NCBI RefSeq assembly: GCF_014323705.1 | Contig: NZ_JABVEC010000002.1 | Coordinates: forward strand, 1 to 64,000 | DNA: 64,000 bases | Reading direction: 5' to 3' | DNA from: Actinomadura alba | GTDB lineage: Bacteria > Actinomycetota > Actinomycetes > Streptosporangiales > Streptosporangiaceae | Part shown: positions 7,898 through 15,961 of the stretch, piece by piece | Layout: the number at the start of each line of letters is the position of its first letter | Numbering within the stretch: position 1 is the stretch's first letter | Translations under genes and position numbers: made by a program | The notes under the pieces: generated by a model | Database searches by the model: none | Seen by the model: the letters and a program-made list of their open reading frames with translations, nothing else | What the model was told of the DNA's origin: nothing

Positions 7898-8233
7898 ATG
7901 AAGAAGCTGGGCTACACGTGCGGGCTCGACGCCGCCATCGACGTCGTGGGAGGCAAATGGAAAGCGCTGATCCTGTGGGAGCTCCACGACGAACCCCGGC
8001 GATTCGGAGAGCTGCGGCGATCGGTGGTGGGCATCAGCGAGAAGATGCTGATCCAGCAGCTCCGGGAGATGGAGCACTGCGGCCTGGTGCACCGTGAGGT
8101 CTACTACGAGGTTCCACCCAAGGTGGAGTACTCACTTACCGAGTTCGGCCAGTCGCTCAACACGGCCCTCCTCCCTCTCGGCGACTGGGGCGAGAAGCAC
8201 ATGAGGACCATCGAGGCCATCCCCCGTCCCTAA
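7898..8233 (+). CDS. HxlR-family winged-helix regulator
   Basis: A 111-residue protein with the family signatures C-GLDAAIDVVGGKWKALILWEL, RFGELRR and the wing segment YSLTEFGQSL. The single cysteine before the first helix (TCGLD, residue 10) is the conserved thiol through which many HxlR proteins sense quinones, aldehydes or oxidants. It is transcribed away from the epoxide-hydrolase-type gene and very probably represses it and itself through the palindrome at 7847-7871. Confidence 0.92.
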   Translation: MKKLGYTCGLDAAIDVVGGKWKALILWELHDEPRRFGELRRSVVGISEKMLIQQLREMEHCGLVHREVYYEVPPKVEYSLTEFGQSLNTALLPLGDWGEKHMRTIEAIPRP

Positions 8234-8406
8234 ATGATCGATTCCAAGGGATTGCCTGCGCGTATGGGACGAGGGAGTCCAACGCCGGTGTGTGATGACA
8301 GGAGGACACCAGCAGCTCGGCCGTGACGGCCGTGCGTCACAGCGGCCCCGTCACCTTCAACTTGTCGCGCCGGCTGACCGGAATCCGGCCCGTCTGGCGC
8401 AGAGGG

Positions 8407-9012
8407 TTAGCGGCAGCGCCAGGCGACGTCGTGGTGGCCGTTGCCCATGGCCATATCAGCTGGCGTAAGCCCGTTCAATGTTCGGGCCGCTGGATCCGCA
8501 CCCGCGTCCAGCAGCAAACGGGCTGAGCGCATGTCGCCGTACGCTGCCGCGAAATGCAAAGCGGTCCAGCCATGGGAGTTCAACGGTTGCCGCACATCGG
8601 CGCCCAACTCCACCAAGACAGGCAACATTGTGCGAAGATCGCCGCCAGCGACCAGGCAGTACAGCAACGGCCTACGGCCGCCGGTCGTCCCGTCAAGGCG
8701 CCCCCCGTACTCGACCAAAACCCGTAGAGCACCGCTGCTACAGCGGGACACTGCAGTCTCCATGAACGGGATGTCATCATCGTCGACCCCGTTCGGATCA
8801 GCACCACCGGCAAGGAGCCTGCGCACGGTGTCGGCATCGTCGTCGTACACCGCCCACCCCAGTACTTCAGCGACCTCATCCACAACAGGAGTGTCTACAC
8901 CCGCAGCCGCGACCCGTGGGTCACGCGCCCTCCGACAGATGGAATCGAGCCTGGCCACGCAGGCGGCAGCGCCCGGCAGAGCGGCATACCGTTGGCGTAG
9001 CCCTTGTTGCAT
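8407..9012 (-). CDS. Ankyrin-repeat protein
   Basis: Roughly 201 residues from ATG 9012; an upstream start at 9045 would overlap the divergent GntR-NUDIX frame. At least three ankyrin-like units are visible, for example DADTVRRLLAGGADPNGVDDD, TMLPVLVELGADVRQPLNSHG and GWTALHFAAAYGDMRSARLLLDAGADPAARTLNGLTP. The last shows the canonical G.TALH.AA..G......LL..GAD pattern. Such proteins mediate protein contacts; in bacteria their partners are generally unknown. It has no signal peptide or membrane segment. No operon partner is evident. Confidence 0.8.
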   Translation of the reverse strand: MQQGLRQRYAALPGAAACVARLDSICRRARDPRVAAAGVDTPVVDEVAEVLGWAVYDDDADTVRRLLAGGADPNGVDDDDIPFMETAVSRCSSGALRVLVEYGGRLDGTTGGRRPLLYCLVAGGDLRTMLPVLVELGADVRQPLNSHGWTALHFAAAYGDMRSARLLLDAGADPAARTLNGLTPADMAMGNGHHDVAWRCR

Positions 9013-9029
9013 CAGCCCGTGAGGTGCGG

Positions 9030-9281
9030 ATGAGCCTGGAATCACCCCGATCCCGGTACCAGCAGGTCGCAGACGACCTGCGGGATGGGATCAAGCGCGG
9101 CGACTACCCGCCCGACCTCCCTCGCCATTCCGTCAGCGTCGGCGGCGCGGTGATCCGAGAGGACGGACGTGTACTGGCGATCAAGCGCCGTGACAACGGG
9201 GCGTGGGTCCAACCGGGCGGTGTCGTCGAGCTCGATGAGGATCCTCGCGACGCCGTCCGGCACGAGCTCCAGGGGGGGTGA
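9030..9281 (+). pseudogene. Truncated GntR-helix/NUDIX hydrolase fusion
   Basis: The frame begins with a GntR-type first helix (SRYQQVADDLRDGIKRGDYPP) and passes directly into a NUDIX domain (HSVSVGGAVIREDGRVLAIKRRDNGAW..PGGVVELDEDP). Actinomycetes carry intact proteins with this short GntR leader fused to NUDIX. Here it stops in the middle of the NUDIX box: ...DAVRHELQGG-stop replaces the expected RE..EE.G, so metal-binding glutamates are lost. A run of seven Gs at the break suggests a slippage frameshift, but I cannot follow the remaining NUDIX half downstream in any frame. Probably inactive. Confidence 0.6.
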
Positions 9282-9348
9282 CCTTGCGATGGGATGTCTC
9301 GCGTGAACCCGGTTTCCCGCACCCATGGGAAGCAGGCTCTCAACTCCT

Positions 9349-9978
9349 CTACCGTGTGGTGCACACCCAGGTGATCCAGCGGCCGCCGCCTGCGTTGGAT
9401 ATGGCGTTCTTCTGAGCTGCGGTCCGTGTGGCACCACGACCGCCCCAGTACTTGTTGGTGCGGGAGTTGTATGCGATGGCGCCGCAGCTGTTGACGAATA
9501 CCGTGAGAACCTTGCAGCTGGAGCGGGCGCACTCATTCAATGCTCGCCGTCTGGCTGCGGCCGCAGTGCTGTAGTCCCAGGCTTTGCCGAGCCTGCCATC
9601 GCGTGCCACGGCAATGGCTCCGTAGTGTTGCGGTGGCGGTGAGTACGTGTCGGGCGGAGAATACGGCGTGTAGCTGGGTGCCGGCGGCGGGCTGTAGCTG
9701 GGCGGCGTTGGGATGTCCGACACCGTGGGCCCCGCGGCCGCCGACTTGCCCCCCGAGGCGCCGACGAACGCCCACCCTACGACGGCGCCGCCGCCGATCA
9801 GCAGCACGAAGACCACGACGATGATGACGATGATGACCGTCGCGTTGTTATTGTTCGGCCGCTGCGGGCCGGGCGGTCCCCATCCCGGCTGCCCGGGCGG
9901 CATCGGTGGTCCGGGTGGGCCGGGCGGAGGCCCGTACGCGGGCGGCTGGCCGCCGTACGGCGGTTGCGGGGGTTGCAC
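9349..9978 (-). CDS. DUF4189 domain protein, proline-rich and membrane-anchored
   Basis: A 209-residue protein starting with GTG behind a GGGGGAGG site. Residues 1-41 are Pro/Gly-rich and cytoplasmic. Residues ~46-72 form one membrane helix (VIIVIIVVVFVLLIGGGAVVGWAF). A second proline/serine/tyrosine linker follows. Residues ~115-209 form the DUF4189 domain, with YGAIAVARDGRLGKAWDYST, AAARRRALNEC, CKVLTVFVNSCGAIAY and WITWVC. Its cysteines are typical for this extracytoplasmic domain. The domain's function is unknown; it is common in secreted actinobacterial and mycobacterial proteins. Confidence 0.85.
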   Translation of the reverse strand: MQPPQPPYGGQPPAYGPPPGPPGPPMPPGQPGWGPPGPQRPNNNNATVIIVIIVVVFVLLIGGGAVVGWAFVGASGGKSAAAGPTVSDIPTPPSYSPPPAPSYTPYSPPDTYSPPPQHYGAIAVARDGRLGKAWDYSTAAAARRRALNECARSSCKVLTVFVNSCGAIAYNSRTNKYWGGRGATRTAAQKNAISNAGGGRWITWVCTTR

Positions 9979-10105
9979 AGTTGACCCACCTCCCCCAGAT
10001 ACGTCAATGTCCGGAAGATCGTAGCGGTTGCACCATCACTAAGAAGCAGAACTAGGACGTCATTTCCGGTAGATCGGTTCCGGGCCTGTGGGCCCGAAAC
10101 CTCAG

Positions 10106-10264
10106 TCAGATCCAGGTCACATCGGTCACTGTGATGATCTCAGCGGCGTCGTCGAAGGCATAGGTGACGAGGTCGCTGCCGCCGAACACGGCTCGCCGGA
10201 CTTGTGGGCCACTGGTCGGGAAGGTGCGAAGGGGATCTTCCGGCTGCTCTGACACGCTGCTCAT
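10106..10264 (-). pseudogene. C-terminal part of a small RelE/ParE-like toxin
   Basis: From ATG 10264 a 52-residue frame reads EQPEDPLRTFPTSGPQVRRAVFGG and ends ITVTDVTW. This matches the C-terminal half of small actinobacterial proteins of RelE/ParE-like size that often sit beside DUF6247 genes. The N-terminal half (upstream, beyond 10264) loses similarity and runs into a 20-base tandem repeat. I infer a decayed toxin gene; the DUF6247 gene at 6163 may be its orphaned partner. Confidence 0.4.
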
Positions 10265-10347
10265 CGTGGCCACGAGCGCGTCCAACGCCTCGCCCCGGCA
10301 CCGGGTGAGATCCAGGGCGCGAGCGCGTTGACCAGTGCGACCGTGCG

Positions 10348-10387
10348 ATCGCCGGGTTGAGCGGCATATCGCCGGGTTGAGGGGCAT
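10348..10387 (+). repeat. 20-base tandem repeat
   Basis: ATCGCCGGGTTGAGCGGCAT (10348-10367) is immediately repeated with one substitution (10368-10387). It lies where the N-terminal half of the toxin-like gene should be. Confidence 0.8.
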
Positions 10388-10474
10388 TTGCCCAATGTTC
10401 GACTGCGCGCCCTTCCAAGGCAAACCGCGATCTCTAGGTTCCTTTTGCTGTTAGCAAAGCTAAGGGAGACCGAC

Positions 10475-11434
10475 ATGGACAGGAGCCCCGCAGTCCGGGG
10501 TCGCGGGATCAAAAAATCCTTCGGTGATGTGGTCGCACTCGACGGCGTCGACCTCGACGTGGCGAGCGGGCAGGTCCACGGCCTGATCGGCCCGAACGGC
10601 GCGGGCAAGACGACGCTCCTCGGCCTGCTGTTGGGCCTGGCGGTCGCGGACAGCGGCCGTCTCGAGATCCTGGGTACGACGGTCGGGCGGACGCTCGCCG
10701 TCCCCGACGGCGTCGCGGGCTTCGTGGACGGGCCCGGGCTCTATCCGTCGCTCACCGCGCGGCAGAACCTCTCGGCCCTGGCATCACTGCGCGGGTACGA
10801 CACCGGTCGCACCGCGAGTGTCGACGACGCACTGGAGCAGGTCGGGCTCACTGACGTCGCCGACGACCGCATCCGGGGATTCTCGCTCGGCATGCGCCAG
10901 CGGCTTGGGCTGGCCGCCGCGCTGCTCACCACACCGCGACTGCTCGTGCTCGATGAGCCGTCCAACGGTCTGGACCCTGCCGGCAAGCGCCACGTGCACC
11001 GCGTCATCACCAGGCTCGCCGCGGACGGGACCGCGGTGGTCCTCTCCAGCCACCGGATGGACGACCTCGCCGCGCTGTGCTCCGAGGTCACCGTCCTCGC
11101 CACCGGGCGGGTCGTCTTCTCCGGACCGGTGAGCAAGCTCGCCGCCGAGAGCGGCGAGCTCGACTACCGGCTGCGTACCTCTGACCCGGCAGCCGCCCAC
11201 CAGGTGGCGCTGGACACGCCAGGGCTCCGCGTCACGCCCGGTCGCGACCGCGTCGAGCAGCCGGACACCGACGCACTTGTGGTCCGCGGGCCGGTGCCGG
11301 CCCTCGACGAGCTGGTGGTTCGGCTGGTGCGGGCCGACGTGGCGGTGCGAGAGCTGGCGCCTGTGGTGGCGCCGCTCGAGGCCGCGTTCCTGGCCCTGAC
11401 CGGGGCCGGGCAGACCGACGAGGAGGATCTGTGA
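10475..11434 (+). CDS. ABC transporter ATP-binding protein
   Basis: A 319-residue ATPase. Walker A is GPNGAGKTT (residues 39-47), the signature is FSLGMRQRLGLA, Walker B is LLVLDEPSNGLDP, and the H-loop is SSHRMDDL. The ATG at 10475 is preceded by an AAGGGAGA site. The long C-terminal extension after the ATPase core (~100 residues) is usual for the DrrA/BcrA-like export class. The stop overlaps the permease start (TGATG), so the two are translationally coupled and form one exporter. It is the first gene of a three-gene operon ending with a large secreted phosphoesterase-like protein. Confidence 0.95.
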   Translation: MDRSPAVRGRGIKKSFGDVVALDGVDLDVASGQVHGLIGPNGAGKTTLLGLLLGLAVADSGRLEILGTTVGRTLAVPDGVAGFVDGPGLYPSLTARQNLSALASLRGYDTGRTASVDDALEQVGLTDVADDRIRGFSLGMRQRLGLAAALLTTPRLLVLDEPSNGLDPAGKRHVHRVITRLAADGTAVVLSSHRMDDLAALCSEVTVLATGRVVFSGPVSKLAAESGELDYRLRTSDPAAAHQVALDTPGLRVTPGRDRVEQPDTDALVVRGPVPALDELVVRLVRADVAVRELAPVVAPLEAAFLALTGAGQTDEEDL

Positions 11435-12786
11435 TGACCGCGACCGTCGCACCACCCCAGGCCGGGGTCCGGCCGGCGCCGGTGCTGCGTGGCTACCGGT
11501 TCGAGCTGGTCAAACAGCTCTCCCAGTGGCGGATCCGCCTGCTGCTGCTCGCCTGTTGGATCGCTCCAGCGGCCGCCGTGGCCGTGGTGAGCCTGCAGAG
11601 TACGCTGCCCACCGACACGGTCTTCGGCCGCTCGATGCACGCGACCGGCTGGGCGGGGTCGCTGGTCGTGCTGGGCTTCTCCTGCAGCTGGGTGCTCCCG
11701 CTGCTGACGGCGCTGGTCGCCGGCGACGTCTTCGCGGCCGAGGACCGGCTGGGCACCTGGCGCCATCTCCTCGTGGCGGTCCGCTCGCCGAGGCGGATCT
11801 TCGTGGCGAAGGGCCTCGCCAGCCTCACCGTGCTCCTGCTGCTGGTGGCCGGGCTGGCCGGATCGAGCATCGCCGGCGGCCTGGCCGCGGTCGGCAACCG
11901 ACCGCTCGTCGGCCTGGACGGCCATCTCCTCGCCCCGGCGGACGCGGGCGGCGCCGTCCTGCTCGCGTGGGCCTGCGTGCTGGCGGCGACGCTCGCGTTC
12001 GCCGCGGTCGGCCTCCTCGGCTCGGTGGCCCTGGGCCGCTCCCCGATGGGGCTGCTGATGCCCGCGGTCCTCGCCTTCGTGCTGCAGCTCGCGCAGCTGC
12101 TCCCGCTGCCGGTGGCCGTGCGGCTGGCCCTGCCGAGCCACGCCTTCCTCGCCTGGCGCGGGCTCTTCACCAGCCCGGCGCAGGCGGGCCCCCTCCTCAT
12201 CGGCCTCGCGGTGAGCCTGGTGTGGGCGGTCATCGCCACCGCGTTGGCCTATCGCCTGTTCCTGCGCCGCGACTTCACCGACCTGACATACGACGGGTCT
12301 GGTCGGCGTGTCCTCGTGGCGGGGGCGCTACCGCTGGCCGGTCTGGTCGCCCTCACCGCGGTGGTGGTCACCGGCGCGACCTCGGCTGAGGGCTCCGGGA
12401 TCGAGCGGGCCAAGCTGCAGGACTCGCTCGCCACGTCGTTCGCCCACCTCTACCGGCTGCAGACGTGGGAGCTCCATCGCCCCGACGTCACCGAGGCCCA
12501 GCTACAGGCCACCGCGTCCTGCGACAAGGGCGGCTCCCGGGTCCTCGACCAGGGACCGGGCAACGACTGGCGGTGTGTCGTGTCCTGGCACCTCCCCGGC
12601 ACGACCGCCGTGGGCAACGCCATCTACCAGCTCGACGTCACCGCAGACGGGCGGTACGTCGCCGACGGAGACGGACCGAAGGAGGTGAACGGCTACTTCC
12701 AGGTGCGCACCCCGACTGGGGACGCGCCCAACCCCCTGTGGCAGTTCGACGGGAACGTCGACCTGCTCGCAAGCACGAAGGATTGA
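11434..12786 (+). CDS. ABC-2 type permease with extracytoplasmic domain
   Basis: About 450 residues from ATG 11434 (GTG 11431 is also possible), behind AGGAGG. At least six hydrophobic helices are visible between residues ~25 and 330, for example LLLLACWIAPAAAVAVVSL, VLLLLVAGLAGSSIAGG, LAFVLQLAQLLPLPVAV and VAGALPLAGLVALTAVV. After the last helix about 125 hydrophilic residues follow, with a cysteine pair (TASCDKGGS ... DWRCVVSW), probably outside the membrane and resembling a small immunity- or sensor-like domain. The pairing with the upstream ATPase makes an efflux role likely. The substrate is unknown. The next gene starts directly after the stop. Confidence 0.88.
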   Translation: MTATVAPPQAGVRPAPVLRGYRFELVKQLSQWRIRLLLLACWIAPAAAVAVVSLQSTLPTDTVFGRSMHATGWAGSLVVLGFSCSWVLPLLTALVAGDVFAAEDRLGTWRHLLVAVRSPRRIFVAKGLASLTVLLLLVAGLAGSSIAGGLAAVGNRPLVGLDGHLLAPADAGGAVLLAWACVLAATLAFAAVGLLGSVALGRSPMGLLMPAVLAFVLQLAQLLPLPVAVRLALPSHAFLAWRGLFTSPAQAGPLLIGLAVSLVWAVIATALAYRLFLRRDFTDLTYDGSGRRVLVAGALPLAGLVALTAVVVTGATSAEGSGIERAKLQDSLATSFAHLYRLQTWELHRPDVTEAQLQATASCDKGGSRVLDQGPGNDWRCVVSWHLPGTTAVGNAIYQLDVTADGRYVADGDGPKEVNGYFQVRTPTGDAPNPLWQFDGNVDLLASTKD

Positions 12787-15564
12787 ATGATGCAAGTCAC
12801 GCGCCAGCGCGTCGCGAAGGTCCATCTCGGGCTCTTCGGTCGACTCACCGGCCGCCGGGTCCGCATGGTGGCGGCCGGCACCGCAGCTCTCGCCATCGCC
12901 AGCGGGGGCATCGCCTACGCCTCCACCGAGGTGTTCGGCACCAACCAGGTCGGCTCCACCTACGAGGACGGTCTGCAGCTCGCCAGCGACCAGATCATCA
13001 AGCCGATCGGTGACCGCCTGCTCGTCGACAACGGCAAACTGCTCGCCTCGACGGTCAGCCCGGACGGCCGCTTCCTCGCAGCGCTCACCAACGACCGGTC
13101 GATCGCTTTGACCATCGTCGACCTGAAGAACTACAAGGTGCTGCAGCAGGCCGGGACCGCCTCGACCGCCGGTGTGTTGCGCATCTCCAACAACAACGTC
13201 GGGCAGGAGGGGCCGGCCTACTCTCCGGACGGCAAGACCCTGTGGATGCCGCAGATCGACGGCTTCAACCGCTTCCCGGTGAACGCCGACGGCACCCTCA
13301 GCGCACCGACCTTCATCACCATCGCCGCGCAGGGCTCGAAGAGGGCGCTGCCGGCCCAGGCGGTCTTCTCCGCTGACGGCAAGACCGTGTACGCCGCCGT
13401 CAACGGCCAGAACCGCGTCGTGGCGATGGACGCCGCGACCGGCGCGATCCAGCAGAACTGGACCGTGGGCACCGCGCCGCGTGGTCTGGCGCTGGTCGGC
13501 AACAAGCTCTACGTCAGCAACGAGGGCGGCCGCCCGGCCAAGCCCGGCGAGACGACGATGAACTCCTACGGCACCCAGGTGCCGGCCAACCCGGTCACGG
13601 GTGCGACGACCACTGGCACCGTGAGCGTGATCAACATTGCCGACCCGGCCGCTTCGGTCGCCTCTATCGATGTCGGTCTGCACCCGACCGCGATGCACGC
13701 CGCCCGTGGCGCGCTCTTCGTCACCGACACCTTCGACGACCAGGTCTCGGTCATCGACACTTCCAAGGACAAGGTCGTTCAGACGATCGCCACCCGGCCG
13801 TGGCCGCAGGCCACGGTCGGCTACGCCCCGAACGGTGTGACCCTGACCGAGGACGGCCACCTGCTGGTCACCCTCGGCCGGGCGAACGCGGTCGCCGTCT
13901 ACCGCTACACCAAGCCGCAGGAGCCGGTCAGCTACGTCGGCCTGCTCCCGATGGACTACTACCCGGAGGAGGTGACCACCGTCGGCGACGACGTGGTCGT
14001 CACCAACCTCCGCGGCATCGGCGAGCGCGGCCCGACACGCACGATCGACAAGGGGACCGGCACCACGCCGGCCACGGGCCACAACACCCACGACTCGACC
14101 GGCTCGCTGCTTCGGTTCAAGCTGCCGGCCGACAAGGTGATCGCCAAGTCCACGGCCACGGTCTTCGCGCAGAACGGCTGGGGCAACAACGACGTCAAGC
14201 AGGCCGAGGGCAACTCCGCGCACGCCGTGCCGGTCCCGAAGCGCCTCGGTGACCCGTCGACCATCAAGCACGTCTTCCTGCTGGTCAAGGAGAACCGCAC
14301 CTACGACCAGCTGTTCGGCGACGACCCGCGCGGCAACGGCGACCCGTCGCTGGCGCAGTTCGGTGAGAGGGTCACCCCGAACCAGCACGCTCTCGCGCGT
14401 CAGTTCGGTCTCTACGACAACACCTACTCCACCGGCACCAACTCCGCCGAGGGCCACAACTGGCTGATGCAGGCCGACAACCCGGAGTACACCGAGTCCA
14501 GCGCGGGCTTGTACCAGCGCAGCTATGACACCGAGGACGACGCGCTGGGCCACCAGCGCTCCGGCTTCCTGTGGACCGGTGCCCAGGCCGCCGGCAAGAC
14601 CGCTCGCAACTTCGGTGAGTTCACCCAGTTCTTGACCAAGCCGGCCGGCTCGTCGTGGCAGAAGTTCTACTGCGACACCCGGAACATGGAGGCGACCGGT
14701 CAGGACACCACCATGAAGACGGACACCCAGTCGCCGATCCCGTCGCTCAACGACATCACGGTGCACGAATACCCGAAGTACGACGTCAACATCCCGGACA
14801 TCTACCGGCACGAGATCTGGAAGCGTGACTTCAAGGCCAACGGGCCGGCCAACCTCAACATGTTCTGGCTCTCCAGCGACCACACCGGTGGGGCGCCGAA
14901 CTCGATCGCCCAGGTCGCCGACAACGACCTGGCCGTCGGCAAGATCGTCGACACCATCTCGCACAGCAAGTACTGGAAGGACTCCGCGATCTTCGTGATC
15001 GAGGACGACACCCAGAACGGCGTCGACCACGTCGACGGCGCGCGCGGCCCGGTGCAGATCATCAGCCCCTGGGCCCAGCGCGGCACCGTGGACAGCAACT
15101 ACTACACGCAGATCACCATGATCCGCACCATCGAGCAGATCCTCGGGATCCAGCCGATGAACCAGAAGGACAGCGCGGCCACCCCGATGAGCCGGGCCTT
15201 CACCAACAAGCCCGACTACACGCCGTTCAAGGCGGTGCCCAACAAGGTCCCGCTCACCGACGGCCTGGCCACCCCGCCCGCCTGCGGCAACGACACCCCG
15301 GCCGGCGCCTCGGCGGCGCAGACCGCGGCGTCGAAGGTGCCCGCTGACAAGCAGGACATCGCCAATGCCTGGGCCGCCTGGCAGAAGAACCAGCGCATGA
15401 GCGGGCCGAACGCGGTCGCGGACTACGCCCCACCCGTGCTCATGGACCACTTCACCTGGTACCAGGCGCACAACTGGAACACGCCCTACCCGGGTGAGAG
15501 CAAGATCTTCACCCCGGCCGAGGTGCCCGGTGGCTACCTGCCGGCGCGGGAGACCGACGGCTGA
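12787..15564 (+). CDS. Secreted YncE-type beta-propeller plus phosphoesterase protein
   Basis: A 925-residue protein. Residues ~25-50 are a hydrophobic export signal or anchor (MVAAGTAALAIASGGIAYA). Residues ~70-440 form a YncE-like seven-bladed propeller, with repeated units such as VSPDGRFLAALT, YSPDGKTLWMP, FSADGKTVYAAV and LTEDGHLLVTLGR. Residues ~475-850 form a phosphoesterase (PF04185-like/alkaline-phosphatase superfamily) domain beginning IKHVFLLVKENRTYDQLFGD and including NTYSTGTNSAEGHNWL, FWLSSDHTGG and IFVIEDDTQNGVDHVDGARG, which carry the metal-site Asp/His residues. Actinomycetes have many such bifunctional proteins of unknown substrate. Its presence in an ABC-exporter operon is notable. 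A terminator follows. Confidence 0.9.
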   Translation: MMQVTRQRVAKVHLGLFGRLTGRRVRMVAAGTAALAIASGGIAYASTEVFGTNQVGSTYEDGLQLASDQIIKPIGDRLLVDNGKLLASTVSPDGRFLAALTNDRSIALTIVDLKNYKVLQQAGTASTAGVLRISNNNVGQEGPAYSPDGKTLWMPQIDGFNRFPVNADGTLSAPTFITIAAQGSKRALPAQAVFSADGKTVYAAVNGQNRVVAMDAATGAIQQNWTVGTAPRGLALVGNKLYVSNEGGRPAKPGETTMNSYGTQVPANPVTGATTTGTVSVINIADPAASVASIDVGLHPTAMHAARGALFVTDTFDDQVSVIDTSKDKVVQTIATRPWPQATVGYAPNGVTLTEDGHLLVTLGRANAVAVYRYTKPQEPVSYVGLLPMDYYPEEVTTVGDDVVVTNLRGIGERGPTRTIDKGTGTTPATGHNTHDSTGSLLRFKLPADKVIAKSTATVFAQNGWGNNDVKQAEGNSAHAVPVPKRLGDPSTIKHVFLLVKENRTYDQLFGDDPRGNGDPSLAQFGERVTPNQHALARQFGLYDNTYSTGTNSAEGHNWLMQADNPEYTESSAGLYQRSYDTEDDALGHQRSGFLWTGAQAAGKTARNFGEFTQFLTKPAGSSWQKFYCDTRNMEATGQDTTMKTDTQSPIPSLNDITVHEYPKYDVNIPDIYRHEIWKRDFKANGPANLNMFWLSSDHTGGAPNSIAQVADNDLAVGKIVDTISHSKYWKDSAIFVIEDDTQNGVDHVDGARGPVQIISPWAQRGTVDSNYYTQITMIRTIEQILGIQPMNQKDSAATPMSRAFTNKPDYTPFKAVPNKVPLTDGLATPPACGNDTPAGASAAQTAASKVPADKQDIANAWAAWQKNQRMSGPNAVADYAPPVLMDHFTWYQAHNWNTPYPGESKIFTPAEVPGGYLPARETDG

Positions 15565-15582
15565 CCTCCGCACAACTCACAC

Positions 15583-15613
15583 GACGGCTCGCCGGGGATC
15601 CCGGCGGGCCGTC
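15583..15613 (+). terminator. Hairpin terminator of ABC-phosphoesterase operon
   Basis: Arms at 15583-15595 and 15601-15613 pair over 13 bases with one G-T wobble around a five-base loop, 18 bases after the stop codon. Confidence 0.7.
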
Positions 15614-15670
15614 CGCCGATCAGCGACTTGTTCCACTGCTCGCCGCCGACCACCTGCGGATCACACCCCC

Positions 15671-15832
15671 CGGAGCGTCTGCCTCACTCTCGGCCCGCTC
15701 ACGCTCAACGCGCCCGAAGGCCGCTGGGTGTGGGACGACGGAGGTTACCTGCATTTTCTGATCGATGAGGACGCACTGCGGGCCGGTGACGTCTTCCAGG
15801 CACGGGTCGAGCTGTCCACCGAACACCACTGA
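15671..15832 (+). pseudogene. C-terminal tail resembling DUF1963/YwqG
   Basis: The last 53 codons of this frame read with good codon bias and contain WVWDDGGYLHFLIDEDALRAGDVF followed by ARVELS and a stop. The pattern GDGG.L.F.I...DL..GDF....V.L is the end of DUF1963 (YwqG-like) proteins. No upstream portion is present: before 15670 the frame is arginine-rich noise. I take it as a relic; a short real gene cannot be excluded. Confidence 0.4.
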
Positions 15833-15909
15833 GCCATCACGTCGTTCATCAAAGCGAACGTGCTGTCACAGCGTCTGACCTGGGCTTTTGTGGTTGTGGC
15901 TCGCGATGT

Positions 15910-15929
15910 CCTCCCCCTCAGGGGGGAGG
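15910..15929. promoter_or_regulatory. GC-rich perfect palindrome upstream of membrane gene
   Basis: CCTCCCCCT (15910-15918) and its complement (15921-15929, one extra G) are separated by two bases. Such CCTCCCCC..GGGGGAGG sites are typical of MerR-type operators in actinomycete promoters, but no clear -35/-10 pair spaced by 19 bases surrounds it here. It lies 33 bases before the chosen start of the membrane gene and could also fold as a leader hairpin. Confidence 0.4.
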
Positions 15930-15961
15930 GCTCGGTCGCAAGATTCGTGTTGGCTGGTGAC

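Noticed and set aside
12502..15573. A 1023-codon open frame on the minus strand opposite the phosphoesterase gene
   Set aside because: It is the mirror of a very GC-rich gene: composition is Arg/Val/Gly/His-rich with no recognisable domain, while the plus strand has clear propeller and phosphoesterase motifs.
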